Part shown: piece after piece, positions 45,683 to 59,653 of the stretch
How the letters are laid out: every line of letters starts with the position of its first letter
How positions within the stretch are numbered: the stretch's first letter is position 1
Assembly: GCF_921293095.1 (NCBI RefSeq)
Contig: NC_060247.1
Span: forward strand, 116,207,111-116,271,110
Length of the DNA stretch: 64,000 nucleotides
Reading direction: 5' to 3'
Source of the DNA: Ischnura elegans
Lineage: Eukaryota; Arthropoda; Insecta; Odonata; Coenagrionidae
The notes under the pieces: generated by a model
Seen by the model: the letters and a program-made list of their open reading frames with translations, nothing else
What the model was told of the DNA's origin: nothing
Database searches by the model: none
Position numbers and translations under genes: made by a program

Positions 45683-45805
45683 TGAATGAAATAAAATAAC
45701 TTTGTTATTAACCTGATGATAACACTAGATGTTGAAACCCGGGTCGTACTATTTAAAGTAATGTGTGGAATAAAACAAAGTTCTTTTATTTCATTCAACA
45801 GTAAT
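45683..45805. repeat. Inverted repeat enclosing a hammerhead candidate
   Basis: GTTGAATGAAATAAAATAAC and TTTGTT on the left pair with AACAAAG and TCTTTTATTTCATTCAAC on the right, leaving about 60 bp between. The RNA could therefore fold into a long stem with the ribozyme core at its tip, a conformation that would compete with the ribozyme's own stem I. Confidence 0.7.
45699..45759 (+). ncRNA. Candidate hammerhead ribozyme (type I, short stem III)
   Basis: Complete conserved core: CTGATGA (45713-45719), a 4-bp stem II (AACA/TGTT), GAAA (45734-45737), a one- to two-pair stem III (CCCGGG), and GTC at 45743-45745 as the predicted cleavage site. Stem I forms by C712-G746 and A711-T747 next to the core (last three digits of 45xxx), then an internal loop, then ACTTT/AAAGT. 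Very short stem III with internal loops in stem I is the known form in retrozymes and Penelope-like elements. No RT is nearby. Confidence 0.6.
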
Positions 45806-48800
45806 AATTAAGTATTATATTCCTACAAGTAATATCAATGAGTAAAAAATATCGACACATAACCCTGAAAAAACTTTTCCGAGATATATCGATACGCTGT
45901 ATGTATACAATATCCCATATAGTAAGGTTGGGAATTTTATAAATGTATTCCACGGAAATTATATAAGTATTTTTTATTGTTTTCATTATGAATGAAAACA
46001 CATTTCTGTGTCTGAAATGAATGACTAATTAAATTTAAATAACATATATACAGTATGAATAAATAAAGGTCATCGTCATCTGAATCAATATCATCGCTGT
46101 TTCGTCCGACTCTGTGGACAGTGGTCCGAATCCGGAAAAAGGTGGACAAAATAATGTTTTCGACTTTTTTTAAACCCGCTTTGACTATGCAAGTTGTATA
46201 TATAAGCAATAATATATATAATATCTAAGCAATATGTATTCGGCACCGCACTCCATGCTTACTTTTTTATAAAAAAACGTGTTAACTTAGATACCTATAT
46301 TGCGTCAATGTTGCGCTATTTCTGACAGAAACGTGCTTTTTTTCGTTTTTTTTCTCGGATATTACGTATTTTAGATTTTTTTGGCTTTTCGTCGAAAATT
46401 ATTTTGGAACAATAAATTCGGACTATATTGACATTATACTATCATAAAATCTATGTATCTACCTTTTAGTCATGTTGATGATTGCTGTAGAAGTAAGTCA
46501 ATTTTTTCGCAAAAATTCGCTAAAATGCTGAGTTATAAAAAAGTTACGTCGATTTGCGCGGAAACGTAAATTGTTGACAAGAAAGTACAGTTCTATTAAG
46601 ACATAAGTAAAAAAATCAGATGCAATTTTATGGAAGTAACCGAATAACAGCGATTTTTGTGCCTATCCTCCGTACACGCGTGCGTCAACACGCAAGCATC
46701 AGCTCAGTGAATGCAAGTGGTAAAATGCGTCTTCCCATGTTTCATTGACAAGGATTACGAAAAGGAATTTAAGCATTTTATGCATCATTTTATGTTTTAT
46801 TACTGCCCAAACTTACTATATGGAACAATAAAATAATTGTAGGGGTTGGAGTGACACCACGGCCGGATACCCTGCCTTTGTGACTCCGACCTCTTAATGG
46901 CGGACGTTCGTTTATCCTTTTCGGGTCGAGCTGGCGTTTTTAAAGCAAAATATTTGCCGATGGAGTCACGGAAGCTCTCATATTTTGTATTATTTATAAT
47001 ATTTATATCTGAGCGAGCGCATAAAATGTATAACTGGAGCATTGGAAAAAAAATAAAACCTAAATAACATCGTAGCAGACACAGCTACGGCCGTTGGAGA
47101 TGGATATGCTAAATTTAAGTTGATGTTGTCGTTGGCACCTCGTTCAGCTATGTAATTAGAACAATGTTGATGTTTTCTAATGCCCACAATACTTTTGTAT
47201 AAAATAATTTCATCCATTTCATCCAGGTACCAAAAAATTCGTCATTTACTACTGCCTGTGCTTGTATCGTGAGGTGAATACAACTTTTGTTCCCTACTTG
47301 GAAATTCATACGAACAACGAAAATAGTGTTATTTTCACCGTGACAACTACCGTTAATCTATTGCTGATAATCACAGAGTCAGTGGTTGTAATGCAATCAG
47401 GTTTGACAAGGTTAAAAATGTCAGTCAAGACTTGTAATTATCAGTACTCTATCGTGATTGGTTTGTAACATGTGCTATCACGCTATCTATAATTAACTGA
47501 CAGTAATGTGAAGATTGTCAGTTGCGTGTTCACCTCCGTAATTCACCGTAAAGTGACATTTCATAATCAAACTTGTTTGATCAAGCAAGTCTTGAAGTTT
47601 GTTTATTCAAGGATATTAACCGTATCAACGAATAGTATTGAAAAAATCACCTGCGCCACTTGCGTGGGATAATGTAAGGCTTAAAATCAGTGAATAAATA
47701 GAGGTTTTGATTGTAAGTTATACGTGATGAATATAACAATGATAGTGAATTCCATTTTTTGACGATTTTATTTGGATATTTCTTATTATTTTAATGGTGT
47801 AAGGTACTATAACGTTGGTAGATTTTTCCTGAATTATTGACATACGGTGTAGCTTGTGTGCGTGTGTGTTGGCAGCGGAACCGATTCGCGATTTTACATT
47901 TGTACTGTGGGTAGCCTGTTTTTCTGTGATTGTGTATTCGTGAAACCAAATAAATGTTGAAACTCTGTCACATTATCTTGAAATAAAAATTTCTTTTAAC
48001 AATAATTGTGTGTCTTGCGTTTCTTTAATTCTATATGGCTTTTCATAGATAACAGCCTAAAAGTTATTTTTCATTATTTTAAAAAGTGTCTTTCTTGTGC
48101 TCTCTGAATTGGCATTAGCTTTCCAAACCCCGTTACTTACACGAAAGGAATGCTCATCAACAGATTTTTTGTTATTTCACAGGAGTTAAGTGTTATTGTC
48201 TGCGATTAAGGCTCTCCAGCTAAATATTCGTGATGGATTTTCATTAATATTTTTAAGAATGCGCATTGCGGTCACAGCTTTGAAGAGTTGGTGGCTCATC
48301 ATGCTCGTTGGCGCTACAGATACTCCTCTCGCAAAATTGCGATGGTCTGCAATGCAATCTGTCACTACCTGGGTCTGCTTATATGTGATTTTTTAAAAGA
48401 TTTCCTCCGCAAGTCAACGCTAATTATTGTTTTGTTCAACTTTTCATCCTACAAATACGAATAAAGGAGAAAACAATTCGTTCATTTGATATAGTTATAA
48501 GGTAAATCAACATAGAACACGCCCCGATATATCCATAAATACCACTATTGTCTTAATCGACTGCCAAAAAAACCGTTCCCGAAATATTCGTCATCTAGAA
48601 ACAGTTCCCGCGGAATTAGAGCACTGCTAACACTTGCCATTGGCCACTGCCGTTTTGGAGTTGAAAGATCTCAGTATTTTTCATACCAGTGTCTCTTCCG
48701 CCGCATCGCTCCTCTCCGACCCCCAGAGAAGGCCTCTGCGTCCGACCACGCCCGACCCATTCCTAAAAGCAGGGGACGGAGTGACACCTCATACCGAACG

Positions 48801-49030
48801 GAAACTCCGCCTAGCGGAGGCGCACCACCCTGTCGTTCGTAATAGGCCCCTTTGAGAATTAAAACTCTTGATACCATCTCCGCCATTGCCGTGAGCCCTC
48901 TGGAATGCACTTACTCAATGACATTATGCACTATAGCGAAATGTTCTCCGCCAGTACCACCCCATTATCTCCGATAATAACGTTGTGACCTCGATGATAA
49001 CACATTAATGGTGTGAGATCACTGGGGTTC
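45806..49030. other. Intergenic DNA upstream of the SORL1-like gene
   Basis: AT-rich with short frames only. A minus-strand acidic run (NSDDIDSDDDDLYLF, about 46080) and a good-looking acceptor (TTATTTCACAG, about 48181) were noted, but no gene model could be supported. Confidence 0.3.
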
Positions 49031-49039
49031 ATTCACACT

Positions 49040-49209
49040 GCGCTTCAGTCATCTGCTTGATCGTCATATCAGTCTTCGTCCCTCTGCCATGTGGGTGTGA
49101 TGAGAATGCGTTGTTGAAAAGTAGTGGTTGTGACGGCTTGAAGTTAAAAGTTTTCTGTTGCGGAAGTTGTGAGCTGCGTAAGTCATTTAGTCGTATTTAG
49201 TCGAGAAAA
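49040..49209 (+). promoter_or_regulatory. Putative SORL1-like 5' UTR and initiator
   Basis: TCAGTC at about 49046 matches the arthropod initiator consensus (TCAGT). The following roughly 160 bp lead without obvious splice signals to the ATG at 49210, whose context (GAAAAATGG) is favourable. There is no TATA box. Prediction only. Confidence 0.3.
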
Positions 49210-49461
49210 ATGGCTTCCCCCGGGAGATTGATATGTATTTTCATCCTCTTGAATATTGAGTTATTTTCGGTAGTAGCAGATTTACAAGGACCGAGGAGTA
49301 AACATTTATATGTGAAAGACACGAAGGTCACTCATGGTCGAAGTTTTATATTCAATAGAGACTCTTCTGTAGAGGGTGGCCCCATAAACGGGAGCAATAT
49401 CGAGCCGCAGCTTGAGCACTTTATAAGTGCGTCTAGTCATGACGACGACATAATTTCAGTG
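49210..49461 (+). CDS. SORL1: SORL1-like exon 1 (signal peptide)
   Basis: 84 codons ending at a GTATGT donor. Hydrophobic ICIFILLNIELFSVVA forms the signal peptide core; the rest is the poorly conserved pro-region. Confidence 0.85.
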
Positions 49462-52400
49462 GTATGTTCGTTAAAAGTGTATCTCAATGTTTTATAATAA
49501 TGTCTAATTTTATGCTTAGAATATTGCTAGGATTAGGATTTCCTAATCGCGTCGCATTGTGTGGTGATCACATGTTACTCAAACATTTCATACTGTGTTT
49601 TTATAATCAGGAACTTAATGAAAGTGGTTGATCGTTATTTACCATTAACACCCTTATCCGTATCACTTTCAGGTCAATAGGCTGAACGACAATCACCAGC
49701 AGCTAATGGTGCATTTGACTGGTGAAGTATCTGATGTCATCGTTTGTCTCGCCTGGGACCCTACTCCTGTTCGCGGCAAACCGTCGTCCGTTTTTATTTC
49801 TTATGATTACGGAACTACGTTTGAAATTAAAACCCATTACTTCTCGTTACAAGACCAGTCAGGTGACTACGCTAATGTGGATAAATTCTACAATCATCCC
49901 AAGTATAATAAGCATGTGAGTGCTCTTAATATCTAAATAAGTTTAGGCATGAAGATATATTTTTCAGTATGACCCGATTCAATTCATACTGTGTGTGAAC
50001 CATTTGGTGTTGTCATATGGATGCTAAGTTAGGGTAAAGGTTCTGTTTTGTCCAATTATGCATTGGAATAGGAGCATACTTTACTTCATGAAGTATGGGA
50101 TTTGCATTCACTTATGGACTCCCTATGGTTCATACACTGTGAATTTGAATCCATGAATTGTTCAAACTCTAATTGTAATGTTCTTCAAATTGTCACTTGC
50201 AGTATGTTTTTAAAGACAGCATGAACAGGGTTATATATACAACCAAAGACCATGGAAAGCACTTTGAAATGGTTAAGTTGAAATTCCATCCCACTGATAT
50301 ATCTTTTAATGAAGAAGAACCTCTCACTTTCCTGGCTTACGACAAAACTGACCCTAAGAAAAAGGTATTGTTATTCTATATTGTTTTCTTGACAAAAGCT
50401 GGGAAGGCAGTCTGTTGCAACACATGTGTTAATTCTTATGTTATAGCTGTGGGTCACACAAGATTTTGGAAGCACTTGGACGCTCGTTCAAGAATATGTG
50501 AAAGCCTATTATTGGTCAAACCTCCCTGGAGAGAAACAACTTTTGTACGTGGAAAGAGAGGAACCCACCGGCTCTTCAACTGTTCTTTCTTCACCATCAT
50601 ACTTTCAAGATGAGGTACTCACTAACGTTGTCCTCAAGGATGTGGAGGACTTTGAAGTTCGGGAAGATTTTATGTTTGCTACTAAAAGGGCTGGAGAGGT
50701 CAGAGTTGTTGCTCTAATTGTTAAAATATGGCCTGTTATTACTTGAGTTATTTGCAAGTTGAAATTGGCAAATGTATGGTGATAATTAATTTTTCACTTT
50801 TCAGAAAAGTCTGGACCTTTACATATCCCATAAGAGGAAACCTTTTGTGAAGGCTCTATTTAATTCTGAAACGAATAACTTAAATTATCACGTAGCAGAA
50901 GTGTCAGATGGGAAAGTGTTTGTGGCGGTTGACCATGACGGTAATGGGCAAGTCAATTTATATGTGTCTGACAGAGTCACTGAGAATGGTATGCTGTTCA
51001 CCCTATCTCTACCGAAGATATTATGCTTCTTCCCCCATAACACCTGGAAAGTCACATGGCTCAGGTAAGTGTTTCGAGAAGCTGGATTGTGGGGCAATTA
51101 TCGGTATAAAAAGCCTTAGCTGCGGGGAAGTCGTTATTTTTTTTAGCTATTTCCAATCATTGGGGCTTCTCATGAAACTGAATGAGACACAACTCAAACT
51201 TATACAAAAAAATTCCAAGGAATGGTTAACTAAAACCTAAGCATATTATGACCGATCAGTTCTCGATTTCACTGTTTCCTGAGCTGTTAGAGGAGGTGCC
51301 ACAAAAAAAACTGCACCAATATTTTTATCTCAAAAATCAAATACATTACTTTTCTAAAGCTCAGTTTACATATAATAATTTTATTAGTTTGAAGTTATGG
51401 ATCAAGGATGAACATATGGATGTGTTTTTTTTACGGAGTTTTCATGTCACTCCATCGAAAACAATTGATAGCTTTTGAAAAGTTAGCAATGAAAACGAAA
51501 AACATGAATGAAAATGGGAACATAAAACCAATATCCAATAGAGACCAATAGTAGAGACCAAGCTGGAGTTGGATTCGAATGAAATTAGGACTGACCCATC
51601 ATTAACCTTTTGCCTGCGAACATTGTTTGAACACAGCATGACAAACGAGGGAGTATCATGCCGTGTTTCAACAATGTTAACCAGCATTATAATCATGTAC
51701 GTGAAAAGGGTCCCAGGCATCATCAGGGACCCCACCTCGCCAGATGTCCGACCGCTTCTCTTTCTCTAAGACCGTGCGTGACACTTACCCACTTAAACAG
51801 TTCCCTCTAGTCGGGGTGTCATGGTAAATTTTAGGTTTGCATGTTAACAAAATAACGAAAAGAGTTATTTGTTGTTTTTATAAAAAATGATAGCTAAAAC
51901 TGCATTCTTAATATACTTTCTAAGCATTTCCAAATCTTAAACATGATTATGTTGCTTAAATTATAGATGTCAGATATTAAAAATTAATGTAGGGATGGTC
52001 GGAACGGATTCCTCGTATCCAAATATCCGCGGATATTGCCCTTCATCGGATACATCGGATCCAAAGTTGCGGAAGACATCGGATCTGGATCCGAAATTTT
52101 AAATAATAGCTTCAGAGAATGCAACGCCCCATAAGGGTGGAAAGAGTTCCGATTCTCTCTTCGTAGGCGCCGTCGCATGCGATTCATGTCCTACTCATGA
52201 ACCGTTTTGTTTGAATGCTTTCTCAGAGGTTATCTAGCAGTATTTCAGCCGTGGAAAATAAAAAAGGCAAAATACGACTGGCACGTAGTGTGACTCTTCC
52301 CAAGAGATTGAACAATCATCGGGGGAATCTCAGCGTCGTAGGATGGTAACCACGTCTAAAGTAACTACATCGCAGATTCCAGAAAACCACCCTCGGCCGT

Positions 52401-55400
52401 CCATCAGCCCGTGCCTCTGTTGTTTTTTTTTGTTTCCGAAATCGCGCGGACCATAAATCATCGTCTTCTAAGAAAAATATCCAATTACACGAGAACAATT
52501 GAAGCGTGTTTCATCCCTACCCAGTCTCACCAACTGAACTTTTTTGGCCTACCTGCTTCAACTCACCGTTTCTGGAGAGTAAACGCTAGGTGAGTGACTT
52601 TCTGGGCCCGAAGATGTCTCGATAGATTCGACAATTAGATGACATGCACGAGATTTAAAAAATAATTAGACCAAACGCGACGTATTCCTCACGATATACA
52701 TGTTTATTTTTCAGCTCTAATTGATTGCCACTAAGTTCACTATTTACAATTAGACTATACTAATATGAAGCATAGTCCAAACAGCAGAATTTTCAAAGAA
52801 ACAAGCGCAGCATTAACCCCTAAAACAAGTAGAGACGAATTTGAAACACCAACTGCATATATCACGTAGCTTGCCCGGCTTCGCTTTGAAGGCAACAACG
52901 TCACTGCAGCAAGATCTGACTTGTTCGTCCTTGACTTTCTCATTTGTAGCCTCGTTGCTTGAAGTACGGAGGGAGAGCGCTCCTTCCTCTCCACCTCTCC
53001 TTTACGCGCTTCTGCTGCCCACCCCTTCCTCATGCTGAGCGGTCAAGCACCTCGTCGCACGCGACGTTAATGCTATTATAAATAATGTTGATTGTGTTGC
53101 TGATTGCGCAGTTTCATTTAATGATATACTGATAAAAATGTCTTTCAATGTGTAGAAACATTTCTATTGAGGTAAGGAGAACCAATGTTTGCCATTTTCG
53201 TGCACTGTGGCGTGAAATTGTCGCGTGGAAGTGTTAAATCCACCTCACCGTACTGAAGCATTTTCGGGTGAAACACAAGTCGGTATGTGATGAGAAAGTG
53301 GCAAAATTCGGGGAAAGGTGCGTGAGGAAAATTTGAATTCAGTCGATGGCAGTGGGGTAGCCTGGAATTTCGTAAGGGGGGTTCTAAAACCGGGGGGGGG
53401 GGGGGGGGGTGATTTTTAAAAAAACAGGATACAAAGTAGAGGGTTTCAAATTAATTTTAACACCCTTCATAATCGAAAAAGCTTTATTTTTCAAAGCATT
53501 CTATTGTTAATTCATGATTTTTCAATATTTTGTTTCCTTTTACGAAGGAAAGTAATTGTGTTTTTATATTTCGGGGAGACCCCCAGTACTTCCTTCTCTC
53601 GCTACGCCACTGGTCAGTGGCTTCTCCGAAGTTTTTTCCTATTTTCATTTCCAAACCCAAGCGTAACAGTTTAGGTCATGAGCATGTACAGATGTTCTTT
53701 AAAAACAACTTGAAAGGCTATAAAAATGATTTTTAATTTATAAAAATATTAAAATGTGCATGTAAATCTGAAAAGCATTCCTTTGATTCCTTCCTATGCA
53801 CCCAGAAAAAACTTGAATAATTACTTTGTTTAATAGCACGAATTCGAATATGCATTTGGATCCGAAAATATCCGATCCGAAAGATCCGGCTACGAAAATC
53901 AAGGATCCGATCCGAATCCGGATTCGAAAAAAATCCCGGATCCGTCCATCCCTACTTTAATGATTGAATTATATTAGCAAAATTATGAAGCCATATTTTT
54001 AGGGTCTACATTGAGAAATATGTGATGCCCTTTTAGACACACCATTAGTGTACAGTAGTGGTGAAATGTTCAATATAACTCCATGGCGAAATGGCCCCAT
54101 GATGAATTAAATGATTTTCTCTAGGGATAGACGATTCCAAGATTTTTTTTGGACCCGGATCCTGATCGGATACTTGATTTCAGGTGTCGCATATTCGGAT
54201 ATTTCCGGATTCAAATGCATTTTCAATTTTCTGCTTTACAACTAAGCAATAATTTCAGTTTCTTATGGGTATAGATACAATGGAAACGAAACCCTAGGGC
54301 GGGCTCACGGGGATACACTCCTGGGGCAGGAACTGTTAGCCCAGAAGGGGAAGGACGGAAAGGAACAAGGAAGGAGGCGCCGCCGCAATGAGAGCAATAT
54401 TTCAGGAGGAAGGGGTGGGCGGAGGTTGTGAAGAGTGAGGACTGCGCACAGTCCTCACTCCTAACACCCTTTTGAACAACATTATAAGGTCACGTACGTG
54501 CGACGAGTTGCGGGAACAGAACGAGACGACCGCTTGGCGAGAGGAAGGGTTGGGTAGAAGAAGCGCATAAACCTGAGTTTCCTGGTTTATTGGATAGCTG
54601 AAAATTCACTGACGGTTATCACAGAGTTGATCAGCCCTCCTTCTGTCTGCATCCCCTCCTCTGGCACTCCCATACTTACGCGGACATCTTTTAAGTAGAT
54701 ATTAAAAAATAAATTGACGTTGTCATGCCCATCATATATTTCAGTCTTTCCCATTCTAATTTTTTTCTTACGTAAGCTAGCTAACTCTTGCCCATTCTCA
54801 AGACGTTCTCCCACTTCTTTCTCAAATTAGGGGTTTTGGGGAATCTATGTGGAGAGATAGCTTTTTTGTCACACTTGTTGGCACGCCGCCGCAGATTTTG
54901 TTTCTCGTGAAGTCGTCCGTCTGTTTTTCCATGATAACGCTATTGATATTCGGCTGAGAGAGCATTGTTGGCACAGTGCTTGCTGGTTGTCGTTTCACAC
55001 CAAACGTACTAAAGCAACCGATCATCTGTTTGGCCATGACACCTAATTTAGTACTGCCACAGGTGTTCCCTTCCTGTTGCCAATGGGTGGAGGGGAAGGA
55101 GCGCGATTCCTCCATCTTTCAAGCAACTAGGCTACGAATGAGGGAGTCAAGGACGAACATGCAAGATCTTGCTATACTGTGATGTCCCTGCCTTCAAAGC
55201 GAAGCCGGGAGAGCTACCTACATCTACGTAATACCCTGCGAGCCCACCAACATACAGCATGCAAGAGGACCGCGACATTCACAACGGCCGTACGTTCTTG
55301 TGTGACGGTGTTGATACCATTCTCGCTTCTTCAAAAATTGTGCTGTTTGGACAATATTTAATATTCGTATAGTCTTTTCGTAACTAAAGAAATTTGTTTC

Positions 55401-58400
55401 AATGACTAAGAGCTAAAAAGGAACTAATGGTGTTAGAAATGCGTTGCGAATGTTGGTCTCATTCTTTTTTGAATCTCGGGCACGTCATCCAATTGCCGAA
55501 AGCTATCGAGACATCTTCGGGTACAGTATGTCACTCACCCCGCATTTGCTCTCCAGAAACGGAGAATTGAAGCAGGAAAGATGAAAAAGGTCAGATGGTG
55601 ACATGGGGTACGGATGAAACACGCTTCCATTTTTCCCTTGTAACTTGATATTTTCCTTCGAAAATAATGATTTATCGAATGCGTGGTCTCGGAAAGGAAA
55701 AAAAATGTTAGAGGCATGGGGTGGAGGAGGGCCGAGAGAAGTTTTTTTTCTAATCTGGGACGTAGTTGCTTTTGACGTGGTTGTTATCCTATGGCGTTGA
55801 GATTCTCCCGATGGTTGTTCAACCTCTTGGGAAGAGTCACACTATGCCGTATTTTGCGTTAAAATTTTGCACGGCTAGAATTCTGCATATCTCGTACGAG
55901 AGCTTTTGAAAAACATAGTTCATAGGTAGGACAAACATCTCTGTGCATGCGAAGAGAGGATCGGAACTCTTTCCACGCCCTCTTATGAAACGCTGCATTC
56001 ACTGAAGCATACATTTAGAATTCCGGATCCAGATTCGATGCCTTCAGCGAATTTGGGTCCGAAGTATCTGATGAAGGGCAATATCCGCGGATTGTTGGAT
56101 CCGAGGTATATTTGTCAGGTGTCTTTTTTCTTTGCCATGACCCAGAAACACACAGAAACCAATTTTTAATACTCTCTCAGTACAATCTTAAAATATTTAC
56201 TCATAGATTGTAAGTGTACTTTGCAGTAAACTTAAATAAGTACATTTCACAATTAACTCAAATAAAGGCATATTGTTTAATCATGGTACAAAATAACTAA
56301 GAGTTTGTTTCCGCAGAGAAATGCAAGTAACGAGAAATAATAAATAATAACTACACTCTGGTAATTACTCTCATGCTCTTTGCTCTCGGTCAGAATCCTT
56401 AGGGACGAGGTCGTGCCTCTGCAGCACTGCGGGTCACCATCAGATACACTTTCTTTAGTTTCAGTTAGTATGTTGAAGCCATCTTCTTTATCTTAATTTT
56501 TCTCCCTTATTATTGAAAAGTATTCCCTGTTTTTAGACTCTGCAGCAGACGTTGTAACTACGAAGACGTGTAGCTTTATTGTGGTCTCGTATAATACAAA
56601 ATTATTTTCGGTTCATTGAATGTGCAGTATTTTTAATGGCTAGAATAGGTTTCAAATACATTTTTTTAATACTTATATAGATAAAAAACTATCAGAAAAA
56701 GATACTTATTAAACTAGTGAGTCAACCGCCATTGACTCACTCAACAACATTTTCTAGCCCAAGTCGCTTTTAATTGGAAACGGACAGCGGACTGCAAGAA
56801 ACTTAAGCTGCCAAGGACTCAGTTGCAGAAAAGCGTGAGAAGTTTTCATTCTGCACTATTTTATGAAAACATGACAAATTTCAAAGTTAGCATGTCATTA
56901 CACCGGGTGCAACCTCTTTAGGGAGACCAACTTGCTAGAGTTGAATTTGTTTTTTTTTTTAATAAATATCATTGAATATACACAAGGATATTGTTACGCC
57001 TATTATGCCATCATTCAACAATATAGAACCTTTAAAGGGTCTAGCCGGTTAAGATGGTGAAAAGTGCCCCCCGATGTTTTGAAAACTAAAAAAATATACA
57101 CTTGAAGTGCATCAAAAATTATGTGTTTCCCCAAAGTTTAAAGCCTAAACAATGGATAATAACAAAAAAAAATTGAAACACGATTTTTAGTTTTTTGACT
57201 ATATCTCCAGTTTTTAGTTTTGTGAAATCGTCATTTTGATTTAAAATGTAAATACAATTCTACCACCCTGATTTTTTCAAAATTTTAACACCAAAAACTG
57301 AACTTTTACATAAGTTTGAAATTTTCCAAATTAAATTAAAAAATTTAGGAGACAATGGACACGCCGAAAAAATAAATGTTGTTACCCCTACATCAAAGTA
57401 TATTCCTAATTTTTTTCAGATTTTTAAAATTGGTGAAACACTGTCATAAACACGAAAAACTGCTTTGCGCCATTTGCATCTATGTATTCCAGGCGGATAT
57501 TTGAATTGATTGTTGAGAGCACCGATTGTTGATCAGTTTGTAATATTATTGATTAAGGCTACAGATTAGCATAAACAATTCCTATCACATTTAGATTAGT
57601 CGTAATTATTGGTTATAACCATACTGCTAAGCTTTAAGTTCGTCTTCCAGCTTCGAGAAATACAATGACTGCCGTAAATGTTTTTCTTTCAACTCTCCTG
57701 ACTTTAATTACCCTTGAAGTTATCCACAGCGTTTGAGCCAATTTACTAGTAGTGCGAAAATATGACTGAATATTTTGGGACCAGTTATTAATGAAGCGAT
57801 GACTCTTCATCAATCTTATCGCCAGTATATGAGGTTTTCTTTGATGCTTAATTTCTTAATCAGTCAGTTTTAAACAATAGAGACGAGTCAGGTGCAGCAC
57901 ATAGGGAGAAAATTATTCGTATAAATTGCTTAAAGAGTGGCTGGTTTCTATGAATGCAATGATTTCTATTTTTTTATTCCGCTACAATGAAAATGTAAAT
58001 GCGTGTACATTGTAAGAGTTAGTCCAATTCAGTGGAAATAAGTGGGGCAGTCGAAAGATCTCGTCCGTTGAAACCGGGTATCCGCTGAGACGGAAAAGGT
58101 ACTAGAGTCACCATATTCGGTGGGAGCATGGGCGGCATTTGAGCTTGAAAAAAGTGCAATTAGTGTGTCCCAGTGGAACCAGGTAGCTGCCCTATACCTC
58201 ACAAAGTTGAGTTATAGAGGATTCCATTGCTGAGTTGAGGAACGCAAAGATATAATATCTCCGATAGTAAACAACTGATAAAGATAGAGATTGTGATGTT
58301 AACGATAGTATAACGTAATGTTTATCGTAACAATTTATCTATAGAATATTTTCGATTAAATAATTTCTCTTTTCTATGAATGGTATCATATAATGGAGAT

Positions 58401-59559
58401 ATCGTTTAAATCATTTTAAAAATGTAACATAAAGAAATCATTTTGCGATAAAGCTTGGCTACCGTAACATATGAATTCAGTTTTAAATTGCAAACCCATT
58501 CTATTTCTTGGTTTTTTAAATATGGACAGTTTTTAACTTAATAGGTAGAGTATTACGTTAAAGCCAATATATCTGTTCTAACATAAGAGTCAATCATGAC
58601 TACAAGGGGACAGAATATGAATAAAAATGAGTAAGGTGTGGCATTCACTTCAAGGAAATAACCAGAAACAAAAAGTTGCTTGACACAGCTTAGTTTATGA
58701 AGTAATTTCTAAGGAAATTATTAAAGTTGCCTTGATTAATGATATTTGGTGCCGTAAATGCTGTACTAGTGTAGCTTAAGGCCGTTTTACTCGGGTAATA
58801 TCATTGCGCAACCTTACATATGCACGAAGGCGCAGTCAAAATTGCGTCCTGTAAAGAGATGAATTGCTAGAACGCACGAGAGAATACACTGTTGTAAGAT
58901 GGAAAATAGCCCCTGCTCTAATTGCAGGCTCGGATTCTCGCATTTCAACAAATGCTTTCAATGCTAACCTTCGCAAAGATTTTCCCCGTGTGAAACGGCT
59001 TTTAGTCATATTTGAAAAGACGATGTACTTATTATCACCGCTTCTTTCAAATACGCACAGTAATTAAGAAATTGGCTCAAATGCTGTGGATAACTTCAAG
59101 GGTAATTAAAGTCAGGAAAGATAAAAGAAAAACATTTACGGCAGTCAACAATCAATTCAAATATCCGCCTGGAATACATAGATGCAAATGGCGCAAAGCA
59201 GTGTTTTGTGTTTTTGACAGTGTTTCACCAATTTTAAAAATCTGAAAAAAATTAGGAATATACTTTGATGTAGGGGTAACAACATTTATTTTTTCGGCGT
59301 GTCTATTGTCTCCTTAATTTTTTAATTTAATTTGGAAAATTTCAAACTTATGTAAAAGTTCAGTTTTTGGTGTTAAAATTTTGAAAAAATCAGGGTGGTA
59401 GAATTGTATTTACATTTTAAATCAAAATGACGATTTCACAAAACTAAAAACTGGAGATATAGTCAAAAAACTAAAAATCGTGTTTCAATTTTTTTTGGGG
59501 TTATTATCCATTGTTAAGGCCTGAAACTTTGGGGAAACATAATTTTTGATGCACTTTAA

Positions 59560-59653
<94 letters not shown>

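Noticed and set aside
48190-48396. Possible exon after a good acceptor at about 48181
   Set aside because: The 68-codon frame resembles nothing, ends abruptly and lacks a partner exon.
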